Part shown: positions 50,692 to 59,550 of the stretch, in pieces
Layout: each line of letters opens with the position of its first letter
Position numbering within the stretch: position 1 is the first letter of the stretch
From: Agromyces rhizosphaerae
GTDB taxonomy: Bacteria; Actinomycetota; Actinomycetes; Actinomycetales; Microbacteriaceae
DNA length: 64,000 bases
NCBI RefSeq assembly: GCF_027925245.1
Contig: NZ_BSDP01000001.1
Coordinates: forward strand, 3,410,001-3,474,000
Reading direction: 5' to 3'
Position numbers and translations under genes: made by a program
Notes under the pieces: model-generated
Told to the model about the DNA's origin: nothing
The model's input: only the letters and a program-made list of their open reading frames with translations
Databases searched by the model: none

Positions 50692-51945
50692 TCACTCGGA
50701 ACGAAGGGCCGACGCACCATCGGTGATCGGGTCGACCACCGGCTCACCACGATACAGGCTCTCGAACGTCGTCAGCGTGCGCTGGATGTCGTGCGCCGCG
50801 ATCAGTCGGAGCGACTCGTTCTTGAACTCGGCGTAGCGCTGCGGGTCGGCCTCGAGCACCATGCGCAGCTTCGCCGCGAGGTCCTCCGGGCTGCCCGGCT
50901 CGAAGAGGTAGCCGTTCTCGCCGTCGTGCACGAGGTGCGGCAGCGCCATGGCGTTCGCGGCCACGACCGGCAGCGCAGAGGCCATCGCCTCCATGGTCAC
51001 GATCGACTGCAGCTCCGCGATCGACGGCATGGCGAGCACGGATGCCCGGTGGTAGATCTCGCGGAGCTGCTCATCGGTCACGTAGCCGGTGAAGGTCACG
51101 CGGTCCGCGATGCCGAGCTCCGCCGCGAGGTGCTCGAGGTTGCGCTTCTGGTCGCCGCCGCCGACGATCTCGATCTTCGCGTCGAGCTCGGCCGGCAGCA
51201 GGGTCGCGGCGCGCAGCAGCACGTCGATCTGCTTCTCGCCGGTGACGCGGCCCACGAACACGATGCGGTTCTCGGTGCGCGGCTCCCAGTTCGGCGAGTA
51301 GCGTGCGGCATCGACGCCGCACGAGATGGCGTGCACGCCCGTGAGGCCGGTGTACTTCTCGAGGAACTCCGCAGCACGGCGGGTGGGGGTCGTCACGGCC
51401 TCGGCGCGGCCGAACGTGCGGCGCGCGGCCTTCCAGGCGAGCCCGACCGCCCACTCCTGCCAGCCCTTGGGGATCATGGTGAACTCGAGCATGTTCTCGG
51501 GCATGAAGTGATTGGTGCCGATGATGCGGATGCCGCGGGCCTGCGCCTCGATCGACAGGCCGCGGCCCACGACGATGTGCGACTGGAAGTGCACGACGTC
51601 GGGCTTGACCTCGTCGAGGATGCGCGCGCTGTTCGCGCGGATGCGCCACGGCAGCGCGAACCGCAGCCAGTCGTGCGGGTACCAGCGCCAGCTGTGCAGG
51701 CGGTGCGCGATGATCTCCCGGCCCTCGTGCACCTCGGTCCACGTGCCGCTCCGGCGACTCGGCGACGGCGCGACGACGTGCACCTCGTGACCGCGCTCGA
51801 CGAGGCCTGCGGCGAGCCGCTCGGCGAACCGCGCGGCGCCGTTCACGTCGGGTGCGAAGGTGTCGGCCCCGATCAGGACGCGCAGCGGCCGCTCGGATTC
51901 CGCCGCTTCGGGCAGGTCGGCATGCGCATCGGGGGTGGCAGACAC
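50692..51945 (-). CDS. GT4 family glycosyltransferase
   Basis: A 417-residue retaining GT-B glycosyltransferase. The N-terminal domain begins RVLIGADTFAPDVNGAARFAERLA, typical of actinobacterial phosphatidylinositol-mannoside and related transferases. The C-terminal donor domain has FVGRVTGEKQIDVLLRA, GGGDQKRNLEHLA and the E-x7-E region SIAELQSIVTMEAMA. A GTG at 52035 would give 30 more residues, but TAGGCT (52039-52044) is only 3 bases before it, so transcription should start at or beyond that codon; GTG at 51945 is preferred. A role in glycolipid or wall glycan synthesis is plausible; the acceptor is unknown. Confidence 0.88.
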   Translation of the reverse strand: MSATPDAHADLPEAAESERPLRVLIGADTFAPDVNGAARFAERLAAGLVERGHEVHVVAPSPSRRSGTWTEVHEGREIIAHRLHSWRWYPHDWLRFALPWRIRANSARILDEVKPDVVHFQSHIVVGRGLSIEAQARGIRIIGTNHFMPENMLEFTMIPKGWQEWAVGLAWKAARRTFGRAEAVTTPTRRAAEFLEKYTGLTGVHAISCGVDAARYSPNWEPRTENRIVFVGRVTGEKQIDVLLRAATLLPAELDAKIEIVGGGDQKRNLEHLAAELGIADRVTFTGYVTDEQLREIYHRASVLAMPSIAELQSIVTMEAMASALPVVAANAMALPHLVHDGENGYLFEPGSPEDLAAKLRMVLEADPQRYAEFKNESLRLIAAHDIQRTLTTFESLYRGEPVVDPITDGASALRSE

Positions 51946-52092
51946 GTGGTGGTGGTCCTGTTCGGTCAACGGTGAGGGGGAAAGCGAAACGCCCGGTTCA
52001 CCGCCGATTCGGGTGGTCAGCGGCGTGAACAGCACCCTAGCCTAACCCGGCCGGCGCCCTTCGGAGTTGCGCGCATTTCGCCCGGTACACGC

Positions 52093-53010
52093 TCAGGGGC
52101 GCGTCTGCGGGTGATGGCGCGCGAGCTCGAACACGCCCCAGACCGCGATGATCCCGGTCACGACGAAGATGACGCTGGCCCACGGCGGCGCCTGCGAGGC
52201 CTCTCCGAGCACGACGATGCCGATGCCGACCGCGACCATCGGGTCGACCACGGTGAGGCCCGCGATCACGAGGTCGGGCGGGCCGGTCGCGTACGCGTTC
52301 TGCACGAAGTACGCGCCGAGCGCGGTGGCGGCGAGCAGGGCGATCACGCAGAGCAGGGTGAGCCAGTCGAACTCGCCCTGCTCGATGCGCCCGAGGATCA
52401 CCTTCGCGAGGGTGGCGACGAACCCGTAGAGGAACCCGGCGCCGAGCACGTAGAAGATCGCCCGCATGCGGTGCCTGAGGAAGGCGAACGCGGTGCCGAG
52501 CAGCGCCAGCGTGACCGCGAGGATGCCCAGGATCGTGTAGAGGTCGGCGTTGGTCACCGGCGTGTCGACGGCGGTGAACGCGGCGACGCCGACGAACAGG
52601 AAGACGCCGCCGACGCACATCGAGATCGCGATGATCGACCGGCGGTTGAGCTTCACCTTCGCGACCCTGGAGTTCAGGATCGCCGTGATCACGAGCGCGA
52701 TCGCACCGAGCGGCTGCACCACGATCAGCGGCGCGAAGTACAGGCTCGAGAGCTGGAACGCGATCGCCAGGCCGAGCATGACCGTACCGAGCACCCACGA
52801 CGGCCGCGCCAGCAGCAGCGCGAGCTGCCGGCCGTTCAGGCCCTTGCCGACCGACGTGACGGTGTTCGATTCGACCTTGGTCACGCCGCGGTGCTGGAAC
52901 TGCGCGCCGAGCGACAGGAAGACGGCGCCGATGAGCGCGAGCGGGATGCCGATGAACTGCGTCGGATCGAGCGCGATCTGCTCGGTCAAGTCGGCCAGGT
53001 CCGGATCCAC
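52093..53010 (-). CDS. DMT/NIPA-type membrane transporter
   Basis: A 305-residue integral membrane protein with about nine helices. The first helix region GIPLALIGAVFLSLGAQFQHRGV and the middle LIVVQPLGAIALVITAILNSRV resemble the NIPA magnesium-transporter-like branch of the drug/metabolite transporter clan. The substrate is unproven. The GTG start is supported by TAGTGT (53017-53022) six bases upstream. It diverges from def with about 40 bases between starts. Confidence 0.85.
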   Translation of the reverse strand: MDPDLADLTEQIALDPTQFIGIPLALIGAVFLSLGAQFQHRGVTKVESNTVTSVGKGLNGRQLALLLARPSWVLGTVMLGLAIAFQLSSLYFAPLIVVQPLGAIALVITAILNSRVAKVKLNRRSIIAISMCVGGVFLFVGVAAFTAVDTPVTNADLYTILGILAVTLALLGTAFAFLRHRMRAIFYVLGAGFLYGFVATLAKVILGRIEQGEFDWLTLLCVIALLAATALGAYFVQNAYATGPPDLVIAGLTVVDPMVAVGIGIVVLGEASQAPPWASVIFVVTGIIAVWGVFELARHHPQTRP

Positions 53011-53051
53011 GCTCCGACACTACCCTTCGGCGGCACGGATATCCTTGTGCC

Positions 53052-53618
53052 ATGGCCGTCCTCCCGATCCGCATCACGGGCGACCCCGTGCTCCACGCCC
53101 CTGCCGATCCGGTCGAGCAGATCGACGACGAGCTGCGCACGCTCGTGCGCGACATGTTCGAGACGATGGATGCCGCGCCCGGCGTGGGTCTTGCCGGCCC
53201 GCAGGTCGGCGTGCCGCTGCGCCTGTTCACGTTCGGCTGGGTCGACGACGACGACCTCGAATGGCGCGGCGTCGCGATCAACCCCGAGCTCTGGCTGAGC
53301 CCCACGATCCCGGGCGACCCCGACGAGGCGACCGAGTCCGAGGGCTGCCTCTCGTTCCCGGGTGAGCGGTTCCCGCTCCGCCGCGCCGAGCGCGCGCTGC
53401 TGCGTGCGACCGACCTCGACGGCGAGCAGTTCGAGATCGAGGCCGAGGGCTGGCTCGCACGCATCTTCCAGCACGAGTACGACCACCTCGACGGCGTGCT
53501 CTACGTCGACCGCCTCGGCGAGGGCGACCGCAAGACCGTCGCGAAGGTCACGCGAAAGGCCGGCTGGGGCGTGCCGGGCGTGAGCTGGATGCCCGGGGTC
53601 GACGACCTCGAGGGGTGA
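53052..53618 (+). CDS. def: Peptide deformylase
   Basis: A 188-residue metalloenzyme removing the N-formyl group from new proteins. All three motifs are intact: GVGLAGPQVG (44-53), EGCLSFPG (97-104, metal ligand C99) and HEYDHLDG (141-148, H141, E142, H145). TATCCT (53040-53045) lies 6 bases before the ATG, the leaderless layout. No fmt gene is adjacent, so this may be one of several deformylases. Confidence 0.96.
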   Translation: MAVLPIRITGDPVLHAPADPVEQIDDELRTLVRDMFETMDAAPGVGLAGPQVGVPLRLFTFGWVDDDDLEWRGVAINPELWLSPTIPGDPDEATESEGCLSFPGERFPLRRAERALLRATDLDGEQFEIEAEGWLARIFQHEYDHLDGVLYVDRLGEGDRKTVAKVTRKAGWGVPGVSWMPGVDDLEG

Positions 53619-53633
53619 GCGCCACCGCTGCGG

Positions 53634-53939
53634 TCAGGTGACGGCACGGATGCCCGCTGCCACCGCCGCAGCGGCCGCGACGACGAGCACGAACGGCACG
53701 CGTACCGCGTAGAGCGCGGCGGCGACGATGAGCGCCGGGATGCGGGCGTCGACCACGAGGGCCTGTCCTGCGCCGAGCGCCTGCACCGCGATGAGCGCCG
53801 CGAGGAGCGCGATCGTGAGCAGGTCGGCGATGCGCGCGGGCCGCTCGCGCTCGAGGAACCCGGCGGGCACGAGGTAGCCGAGGAACTTGAGCGCGGCAGT
53901 CGCGACCGAGGCGACCAGCACGATGTGCCAGAGCGTCAT
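53634..53939 (-). CDS. azlD: AzlD-type branched-chain amino acid exporter subunit
   Basis: A 101-residue, very hydrophobic protein with three to four membrane helices. ATAALKFLGYLVPAGFL near the start is characteristic of AzlD. It works with AzlC to export branched-chain amino acids and analogues. Its ATG overlaps the azlC stop by 4 bases. It converges on def, 15 bases apart. Confidence 0.9.
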   Translation of the reverse strand: MTLWHIVLVASVATAALKFLGYLVPAGFLERERPARIADLLTIALLAALIAVQALGAGQALVVDARIPALIVAAALYAVRVPFVLVVAAAAAVAAGIRAVT

Positions 53940-54691
53940 GCACCCACCCCCTGCTCCGCGCGGCGGCCGAACAGGTTCCACCAGCCGACGATGACCGCGA
54001 CCACCGCGGCGACGAGCACGGGCAGCCCGGGCGCCAGCACCGGGGTCGTCAGCGCGGCGACGACCGCGGCCGCCGCGGCGACGGCTCCCGCCTGCACCGA
54101 CTTCAGGCGCGGCCAGAGCAGCCCGAGGAACGCGGCCGCGGCGGCGGCGTCCAGCCCCCAGGCCGAGGTGTCCCCCAGCGCATCGCCGATCAGGGCGCCG
54201 GCCAAGGTGGTGAGGTTCCAGCCGACGTAGATGGCCGCGCCGGTCGCCCAGAACCCGACCCGCTGCAGCGACGGCACCCGCTGCGCGAGCGCCACGGCGA
54301 CCGACTCGTCGATGGTCCACCACGGGGCGACGATGCGCTTCCACCCGGTCGGCCGGACGATGGGCGCCATGCCCATGCCGTACACGACGTTGCGGAGCCC
54401 GAGCATGACCGAGCTCGCGATCGCCGCCGGCCCGGCCGCCGCGCCGCCCGCGGCGATCACGCCGACGAGCGCGAACTGCGACCCGCCCGTGAACATGACG
54501 AGGCTGAGCACGCACGCCTGCCAGACGTCGAGGCCGGCGGCCACCGCGAGCGCGCCGAACGAGATGCCGTACGCGGCCGTCGCGAGCCCCACGGCGAGGC
54601 CGTCGCGCACCACGCTCGCGCGAGCACGAGGGTCGAGCCCAGGGGCATCCGTCGCCGGGTCTTCCGGGGCCCGATCGCGGTCGTCGGCCAT
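53936..54691 (-). CDS. azlC: AzlC-type branched-chain amino acid exporter subunit
   Basis: A 251-residue membrane protein with a charged N-terminus and several helices. GLAVGLATAAYGISFGALAVAAGLDVWQACVLSLVMFTGGSQFALVG is the hallmark region (about 32-78). It forms the large subunit of the AzlCD exporter. A GGGGAGCG ribosome-binding site precedes the ATG. No regulator gene is nearby. Confidence 0.92.
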   Translation of the reverse strand: MADDRDRAPEDPATDAPGLDPRARASVVRDGLAVGLATAAYGISFGALAVAAGLDVWQACVLSLVMFTGGSQFALVGVIAAGGAAAGPAAIASSVMLGLRNVVYGMGMAPIVRPTGWKRIVAPWWTIDESVAVALAQRVPSLQRVGFWATGAAIYVGWNLTTLAGALIGDALGDTSAWGLDAAAAAAFLGLLWPRLKSVQAGAVAAAAAVVAALTTPVLAPGLPVLVAAVVAVIVGWWNLFGRRAEQGVGA

Positions 54692-54747
54692 CGCTCCCCG
54701 TCCCCTGAATGCCGAAGCCCCGCATCCGTGAGGAGTGCGGGGCTGGA

Positions 54748-54823
54748 TGGCTCCTCCACTTGGACTCGAACCAAGAACCTATCGGTTAACAGCCGATTGC
54801 TCTGCCAATTGAGCTATGGAGGA
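54748..54823 (-). tRNA. tRNA-Asn (anticodon GUU)
   Basis: A 76-nt tRNA including an encoded CCA: acceptor TCCTCCA/TGGAGGA, D arm AGCTCAATTGGCAGAGC, anticodon stem ATCGG/CCGAT with loop CTGTTAA (anticodon GTT), T arm TTGG...CCAA, discriminator G. It is the only one of the three tRNA genes here that encodes CCA. Confidence 0.96.
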
Positions 54824-54892
54824 TCGCGCGAGGGCCTCAGCTACTTTAGCAAACGCGAGCCCGCGTTCCCAATCGAGGCCACCTCTGCCGAG

Positions 54893-55744
54893 TCAGGCGG
54901 TCGCGTCGTCGAGCAACTCCTCCGGAAGGTCGCGGAAGTACGCCTCCGAGAGACGCTTGACGTAGGGGTGGATCGGGTCGTCGAGCACCTCCTCGAGCGT
55001 GCCGAGCGCGACCATCTCGCCGTGGTCGAGCACGGCGATGCGGTCGGCGATGCGGTCGAGCACGGCGAGGTCGTGGCTCACGATCAGCGCCGAGAACGCG
55101 CGCTCGCGCTGGATCTCGCCGATGAGGTCGACCACCGCGTCGCGCACGGTCACGTCGATGCCGGCGGTCGGGTCGTCGGCGATCAGCAGCGTCGGCTCGA
55201 GGATGAGCGCGCGCGCCAGCGCCACGCGCTGGCGCTGCCCGCCCGACAGCTCGTAGGGGAACTTCGGCATCATGTGCAGCGGCAGGCGCACGGCGTCGAC
55301 CATCGCCGCCACCTTCGCGGTCAGCGAGCGCCGGGAGTACCGGTGGTCGCGCAGCAGCACGGGCTCGCCCACGATCTCGGCGACCGTGCGGTCGGGCGAG
55401 AGCGTCATCGCGCCGTCCTGCGCCAGGTGGCCGACGTCGAACGCGAGCTCGACCGCCTTGCGACGGCTGAGCCCGCGCATGCGGTAGCCGAGCACGGTCG
55501 CCTCTCCCCCGGTGATCACGGGCGCCGCGCGGTGCGTGTCGTGGAGGTGGTCGCCCGCGAGCACGTTGGCCACGGTGCTCTTGCCCGATCCGGCCGCGCC
55601 GAGCAGGCCCACGACCTCGCCCGGCGCCACGTCGAGCGTGAACCCGCGCACCGCGACGTACGCCGGGCTCGCGCCGTGCGGCGGGTACTCGATCGTGAGG
55701 TCGCTGGCGCTGATGGGGTATCCGTGTGCTGCTCCGTGGGTCAC
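54893..55744 (-). CDS. ABC transporter ATPase, oligopeptide/dipeptide type, with Asp in place of the catalytic Glu
   Basis: A 283-residue ATPase of the OppF/DppF class. Walker A is GAAGSGKST (49-57), signature LSGGQRQRVALARAL (166-180), H-loop in IVSHDLAVL. After Walker B the sequence is IADDPTAGID where IADEPT is normal, so the catalytic Glu is Asp191. The C-terminal DDPIHPYVKRLSEA extension is typical of peptide importers. GTG at 55744 has AAGG and GGTGGG upstream. It lies 79 bases after the solute-binding gene. No permease gene follows, so it must work with permeases encoded elsewhere or in a changed role. Confidence 0.85.
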   Translation of the reverse strand: MTHGAAHGYPISASDLTIEYPPHGASPAYVAVRGFTLDVAPGEVVGLLGAAGSGKSTVANVLAGDHLHDTHRAAPVITGGEATVLGYRMRGLSRRKAVELAFDVGHLAQDGAMTLSPDRTVAEIVGEPVLLRDHRYSRRSLTAKVAAMVDAVRLPLHMMPKFPYELSGGQRQRVALARALILEPTLLIADDPTAGIDVTVRDAVVDLIGEIQRERAFSALIVSHDLAVLDRIADRIAVLDHGEMVALGTLEEVLDDPIHPYVKRLSEAYFRDLPEELLDDATA

Positions 55745-55823
55745 GTCACCCACCTTCTCCCACTTCGCGGGGATTCGCCATGTCGCAACACGCACGAAGC
55801 GGACGATTCGGTCACGTTTCTCC

Positions 55824-57452
55824 TCACTGCGTCGCCAGAGCCCCGTACCGGAAGAGGAGCGAGGCGTCGAGGGTCTCCTCGAGGCCGGTGACGTCGGTGC
55901 CGGCGACCACCGTCTGCGCGCCCTGCAGCACCGGCAGCGACGGCAGGTCGTCGGCGACGAGCTCCTGGATCTCCTCGATCAGCGCCACCCGGTCGTCGGC
56001 GTCCGGCTCGGTCGCCTGGTCGATGATGAGGTCGGTCACCTCGTCGTTCTCGTAGTGGTTCGCGAGGTACCCGTCGGGCAGGAAGAACGGGGTCAGGTAG
56101 TTGTCGGCGTCCGCGTAGTCGGGGAACCAGCCGAGCTGGTACGCCGGGTAGGCGTCGGCGACGCGCTGCTCGCTGAACTCCTCCCACCCGGTGCCCTCGA
56201 GCGCGACGGTGAACAGGCCGTCGGCCTCCAGCTGCTCGGCGATCGCCGCGAACTCGGCCTCCGAGTCGGGTCCGTACCGATCGGTCACGTACTGGAGTTC
56301 GAGGGCGACCGGGGTCTCGACGCCGGCGTCGTCGAGGCGTGCCGCAGCCGCATCCGCATCGGGCCCGCCATCGCCGTCGCCGTAGCGCTCGAGCAGCGAC
56401 TCCGTCGCGCCGGGCAGCCCCGTCGGCACGTACCCCTGCAGGGGCGTGAACGTACCCAGGTAGACCTCGTCGGAGAGCGCCGTGCGGTCGATGAGGTCGG
56501 CGACCGCACCACGCACCGCCAGCGCCTGCTCCTCGTCGGCCTCGGCGGTCTCGGCGCCGTAGGGCATGGTGGCGAGGTTGAGCACGATGAATCGGATCTC
56601 ACCGCCCGGCCCCTCGACGACCTGCACCGCGTCGCTCTCGCGCAACTCGGCGATGTCCGCCGGCGCGAGCGTGCGATGGGCGACGTCGATGTCGCCCTCC
56701 TCCACGTGCAGCCGCAGCTCCGAGGCGTCGTCGTAGTAGGTCACCTCGACCGTCTCGGTCGCGGCGGGGCCGAGCAGGCCCGCGTAGCCGGCGTTCGCGC
56801 GGTACGTGATCTGCTCCTCCGGCAGGAACTCCTCGATCACGTACTGGCCCGCGAACGGCTGCCCGTCGACGATGTCCTCGTCGGGCGTCACTGCGTCGGC
56901 GGCGAACACCTCCTCGTCGACGATCGGCCCGACCGGGCTCGACAGGATGAACGGGAAGATCTGGTCGTCCTCGGTGAGCAGCGAGAAGACGACAGTGAGG
57001 TCGTCGGTCGCCTCGACCCCGGCGAGGTTGTACAGCAGCGAGGACGGGCCGTCGGCATCGGCGATCGCCAGCTGCCGGTCGAACGTGAACTTCACGTCGG
57101 ACGCCGTCAGGTCGTTGCCGTTCGCGAAGGTCAACCCCTCCTTCAGGGTCACCGTGTACTCGGTGGGCGAAGTGAACTCGGCCGACTCCGCGATGTCGGG
57201 CTCGACCACCGAGCTGCCGTACGGCGCGCTCATCAGGAACGGGTAGACCTGGCTCATCACCTGGAACGAGCCGCTGTCGTACGACCCCGCCGGGTCGATG
57301 CTCGTGACCCGCTCGGTCGTGCCGATCGTGATCGGCGCCTCGCCCTCGGCGTCGTCGACCTCGCCCGCGGTGCAGCCCGCGAGCACGAGCACGGCGACGG
57401 ATCCCGCCGCGACGACGACGCCACGGCGTGTGTGTGCGGCTGCACCGGACAT
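55824..57452 (-). CDS. Family 5 extracellular solute-binding lipoprotein (peptide type)
   Basis: A 542-residue lipoprotein. Signal peptide with lipobox LAGC (C27), then a family 5 binding protein: TSIDPAGSYDSGSFQVMSQVYPFLM, the LKEGLTFANGNDLTASDVKFTFDR region near residue 100, and QLGWFPDYADADNYLTPFF in the second lobe. The mature part is strongly acidic (Asp/Glu-rich). Ligand unknown; oligopeptide or similar. GGGGGAGGCG precedes the ATG. Upstream of the lone ATPase gene, it forms an incomplete importer. Confidence 0.9.
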   Translation of the reverse strand: MSGAAAHTRRGVVVAAGSVAVLVLAGCTAGEVDDAEGEAPITIGTTERVTSIDPAGSYDSGSFQVMSQVYPFLMSAPYGSSVVEPDIAESAEFTSPTEYTVTLKEGLTFANGNDLTASDVKFTFDRQLAIADADGPSSLLYNLAGVEATDDLTVVFSLLTEDDQIFPFILSSPVGPIVDEEVFAADAVTPDEDIVDGQPFAGQYVIEEFLPEEQITYRANAGYAGLLGPAATETVEVTYYDDASELRLHVEEGDIDVAHRTLAPADIAELRESDAVQVVEGPGGEIRFIVLNLATMPYGAETAEADEEQALAVRGAVADLIDRTALSDEVYLGTFTPLQGYVPTGLPGATESLLERYGDGDGGPDADAAAARLDDAGVETPVALELQYVTDRYGPDSEAEFAAIAEQLEADGLFTVALEGTGWEEFSEQRVADAYPAYQLGWFPDYADADNYLTPFFLPDGYLANHYENDEVTDLIIDQATEPDADDRVALIEEIQELVADDLPSLPVLQGAQTVVAGTDVTGLEETLDASLLFRYGALATQ

Positions 57453-57583
57453 GTGCGCTCGCCTCCCCCTGCGTGCGGAGGGCTCGGCCCTTCGGCCTGC
57501 ACGTCGAAATCCCCCCCAGCGCTACCCTAACCACACGCCGGGGGCGAGCCGCCCAGCAGGTTCTCAGGGGCGGGTGGGCGGAT

Positions 57584-57611
57584 GCCCCGGGCCGCCGTGC
57601 GACCCCGGGGC
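57584..57611 (-). terminator. Hairpin after dnaG
   Basis: GCCCCGGG (57584-57591) pairs with CCCGGGGC (57604-57611), an 8-bp stem with a 12-base loop, 4 bases after the dnaG stop. Confidence 0.6.
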
Positions 57612-57615
57612 GCGA

Positions 57616-59490
57616 TCAGTCCTCGCGGAGCGCCCGACGGTCGGCCTCGACGGCCACGAGCGCGCGCTGCACCGCCGTGTACGCGTCGCGGTCCGCGGCA
57701 TCCGTGCGCTGCAGGCGGCCCAGCAGCTCGGCCTTCTGGCGGAGCAGCTCGCGGTCGACGAGCGAGGTGACGACCCCGCGCACGTACGCGGCGAGCTCGC
57801 GCTCGCTGCGCTCGGGGATGGGGGCGACGGCGAGCTGGTGCACGAGTCCGGCGAAGCTGGGCGGCACCTCGGCGACGACCCGGGTGACGAGCTCGCGGGC
57901 GCCGCCCGCCGCGAACGCCGAGGAGACGCCGTCGCGCACGACCGCGAGGGCCTGGTTGCCGAAGCGGCAGTCGACCGCCTGGCGCAGCAGCTGCTCGCCC
58001 ACCTCGTCGGGGTGCTGCAGCACGGCCTGCAGCGCATCGCGCTCGAGCCGGGTGGCGGGGTCGGGCGGCAGGTCCGCGATCGAGAACGGTCGCTCGACGG
58101 GGGCGGCGGATTCCAAGGGCTCGCCGGGTCGCTCGCCTCGCGCCTCCCGGGCGGGCGCCTGGCGCGTGCCTCCGCCGCGGCCCCCCGCCTGCACGGCGCG
58201 CTGCACCTCGCCGAGCTCCGTGCCGAGCATCCGCGCGAGCTCGCGCGCGTAGCCGGGGCGGAGCGACGGGTCGCGGATCTCGGCGACAACGGGCGCCGCG
58301 GCCCGGAGCGCGGCGACGCGCCCCTCGACCGTCTCGAGATCGTACTGCTCGAGCGTGTGGCGGATCACGAACTCGAACATCGGCGTCTTGCGGTCGATGA
58401 GCCCGCGCACGGCGGCGTCGCCGCGCTCGAGGCGCAGGTCGCACGGGTCGAGGCCCTCCGGGGCGACCGCGACGAAGGTCTGCGCGGCGAAGCGCTTCTC
58501 CTCGCCGAAGGCGCGCATCGCGGCCTTCTGCCCCGCGGCATCCGGATCGAAGGTGAAGATCACCTCGCCGAGCCCGCTGTCGTCGCCGAGCACGCGCCGC
58601 AGCACGGTGATGTGCTCGGGCCCGAACGCCGTGCCGCAGGTCGCGACCGCGGTCGTGACGCCCGCGAGGTGGCACGCCATGACGTCGGTGTAGCCCTCGA
58701 CGACGACCACGCGCCGGCCGCGCGAGATGTCGCGCTTGGCGAGGTCGAGCCCGTAGAGCACCTGGGCCTTGTGGTACACCGGCGTCTCGGGGGTGTTGAG
58801 GTACTTGGGGCCCTTGTCGTCGTCGAGCAGGCGCCGGGCGCCGAACCCGACCGTCTGGCCCGTGATGTCGCGGATCGGCCAGACCAGCCGCCCGCGGAAG
58901 CGGTCGTAGTGGCCGCGGTCGCCGCTCGAGACGAGGCCGGCAGCCGCGATCTCGTCGTCGCGGAAGCCCTTGCCGCGCAGGTGCTTCAACAGCGCGTCCC
59001 AGCTCTTCGGCGCGTACCCGACGCCGAAGCGGCGCGCCGCCTCGGCGTCGAACCCGCGCTGGCCGAGGAACTTCCGCCCCGGCTCCGCGTCGGGGGCGCC
59101 CAGCCGCTCGACGAAGAACTCGGCCGCCGCCTGGTTCGCGGCGAGCAGGCGTGCGCGGTTGCCGTGCTCCTCGGCCCGCCCGCCGTCCTCGTAGTGCAGC
59201 TCGAACGCGATGCGGCCCGCGAGGCGCTCGACCGCCTCGGTGAAGGTGACGTGGTCCATCTTCTGGAGGAAGGTGTACACGTCACCCGACTCGCCGCAGC
59301 CGAAGCAGTGGTAATAGCCGAGCTGGGGCCTGACGTGGAAGCTCGGGCTGCGCTCGTCGTGGAACGGGCAGAGTCCCTTCATCGAGCCCACGCCCGCGGA
59401 CTTCAGGCTCACGTGCTCGCCCACGATGTCGGCGATGTTCGTGCGGGCCTTCACTTCCTCGACATCACCCTGTCGAATACGGCCCGCCAT
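57616..59490 (-). CDS. dnaG: DNA primase
   Basis: A 624-residue primase that makes RNA primers at the replication fork. Zinc-binding domain: C41-x2-H44 and C62-x2-C65 (CPFH, CFGC). The TOPRIM core has VVVVEGYTDVMACH and FTFDPDAAGQKAA, holding the Glu and Asp metal ligands. A C-terminal DnaB-binding helical domain of about 180 residues follows. TAGGAT (59498-59503) lies 7 bases before the ATG, implying a leaderless message although dgt is only 60 bases upstream. The gene order dusB-dgt-dnaG is common in actinobacteria. Confidence 0.97.
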   Translation of the reverse strand: MAGRIRQGDVEEVKARTNIADIVGEHVSLKSAGVGSMKGLCPFHDERSPSFHVRPQLGYYHCFGCGESGDVYTFLQKMDHVTFTEAVERLAGRIAFELHYEDGGRAEEHGNRARLLAANQAAAEFFVERLGAPDAEPGRKFLGQRGFDAEAARRFGVGYAPKSWDALLKHLRGKGFRDDEIAAAGLVSSGDRGHYDRFRGRLVWPIRDITGQTVGFGARRLLDDDKGPKYLNTPETPVYHKAQVLYGLDLAKRDISRGRRVVVVEGYTDVMACHLAGVTTAVATCGTAFGPEHITVLRRVLGDDSGLGEVIFTFDPDAAGQKAAMRAFGEEKRFAAQTFVAVAPEGLDPCDLRLERGDAAVRGLIDRKTPMFEFVIRHTLEQYDLETVEGRVAALRAAAPVVAEIRDPSLRPGYARELARMLGTELGEVQRAVQAGGRGGGTRQAPAREARGERPGEPLESAAPVERPFSIADLPPDPATRLERDALQAVLQHPDEVGEQLLRQAVDCRFGNQALAVVRDGVSSAFAAGGARELVTRVVAEVPPSFAGLVHQLAVAPIPERSERELAAYVRGVVTSLVDRELLRQKAELLGRLQRTDAADRDAYTAVQRALVAVEADRRALRED

Positions 59491-59550
59491 GGAGTCGATC
59501 CTAGCCAGCGCAGCGAGCGCGGAGGCCCGCCCCGCGGCATCCGCCCGCCG

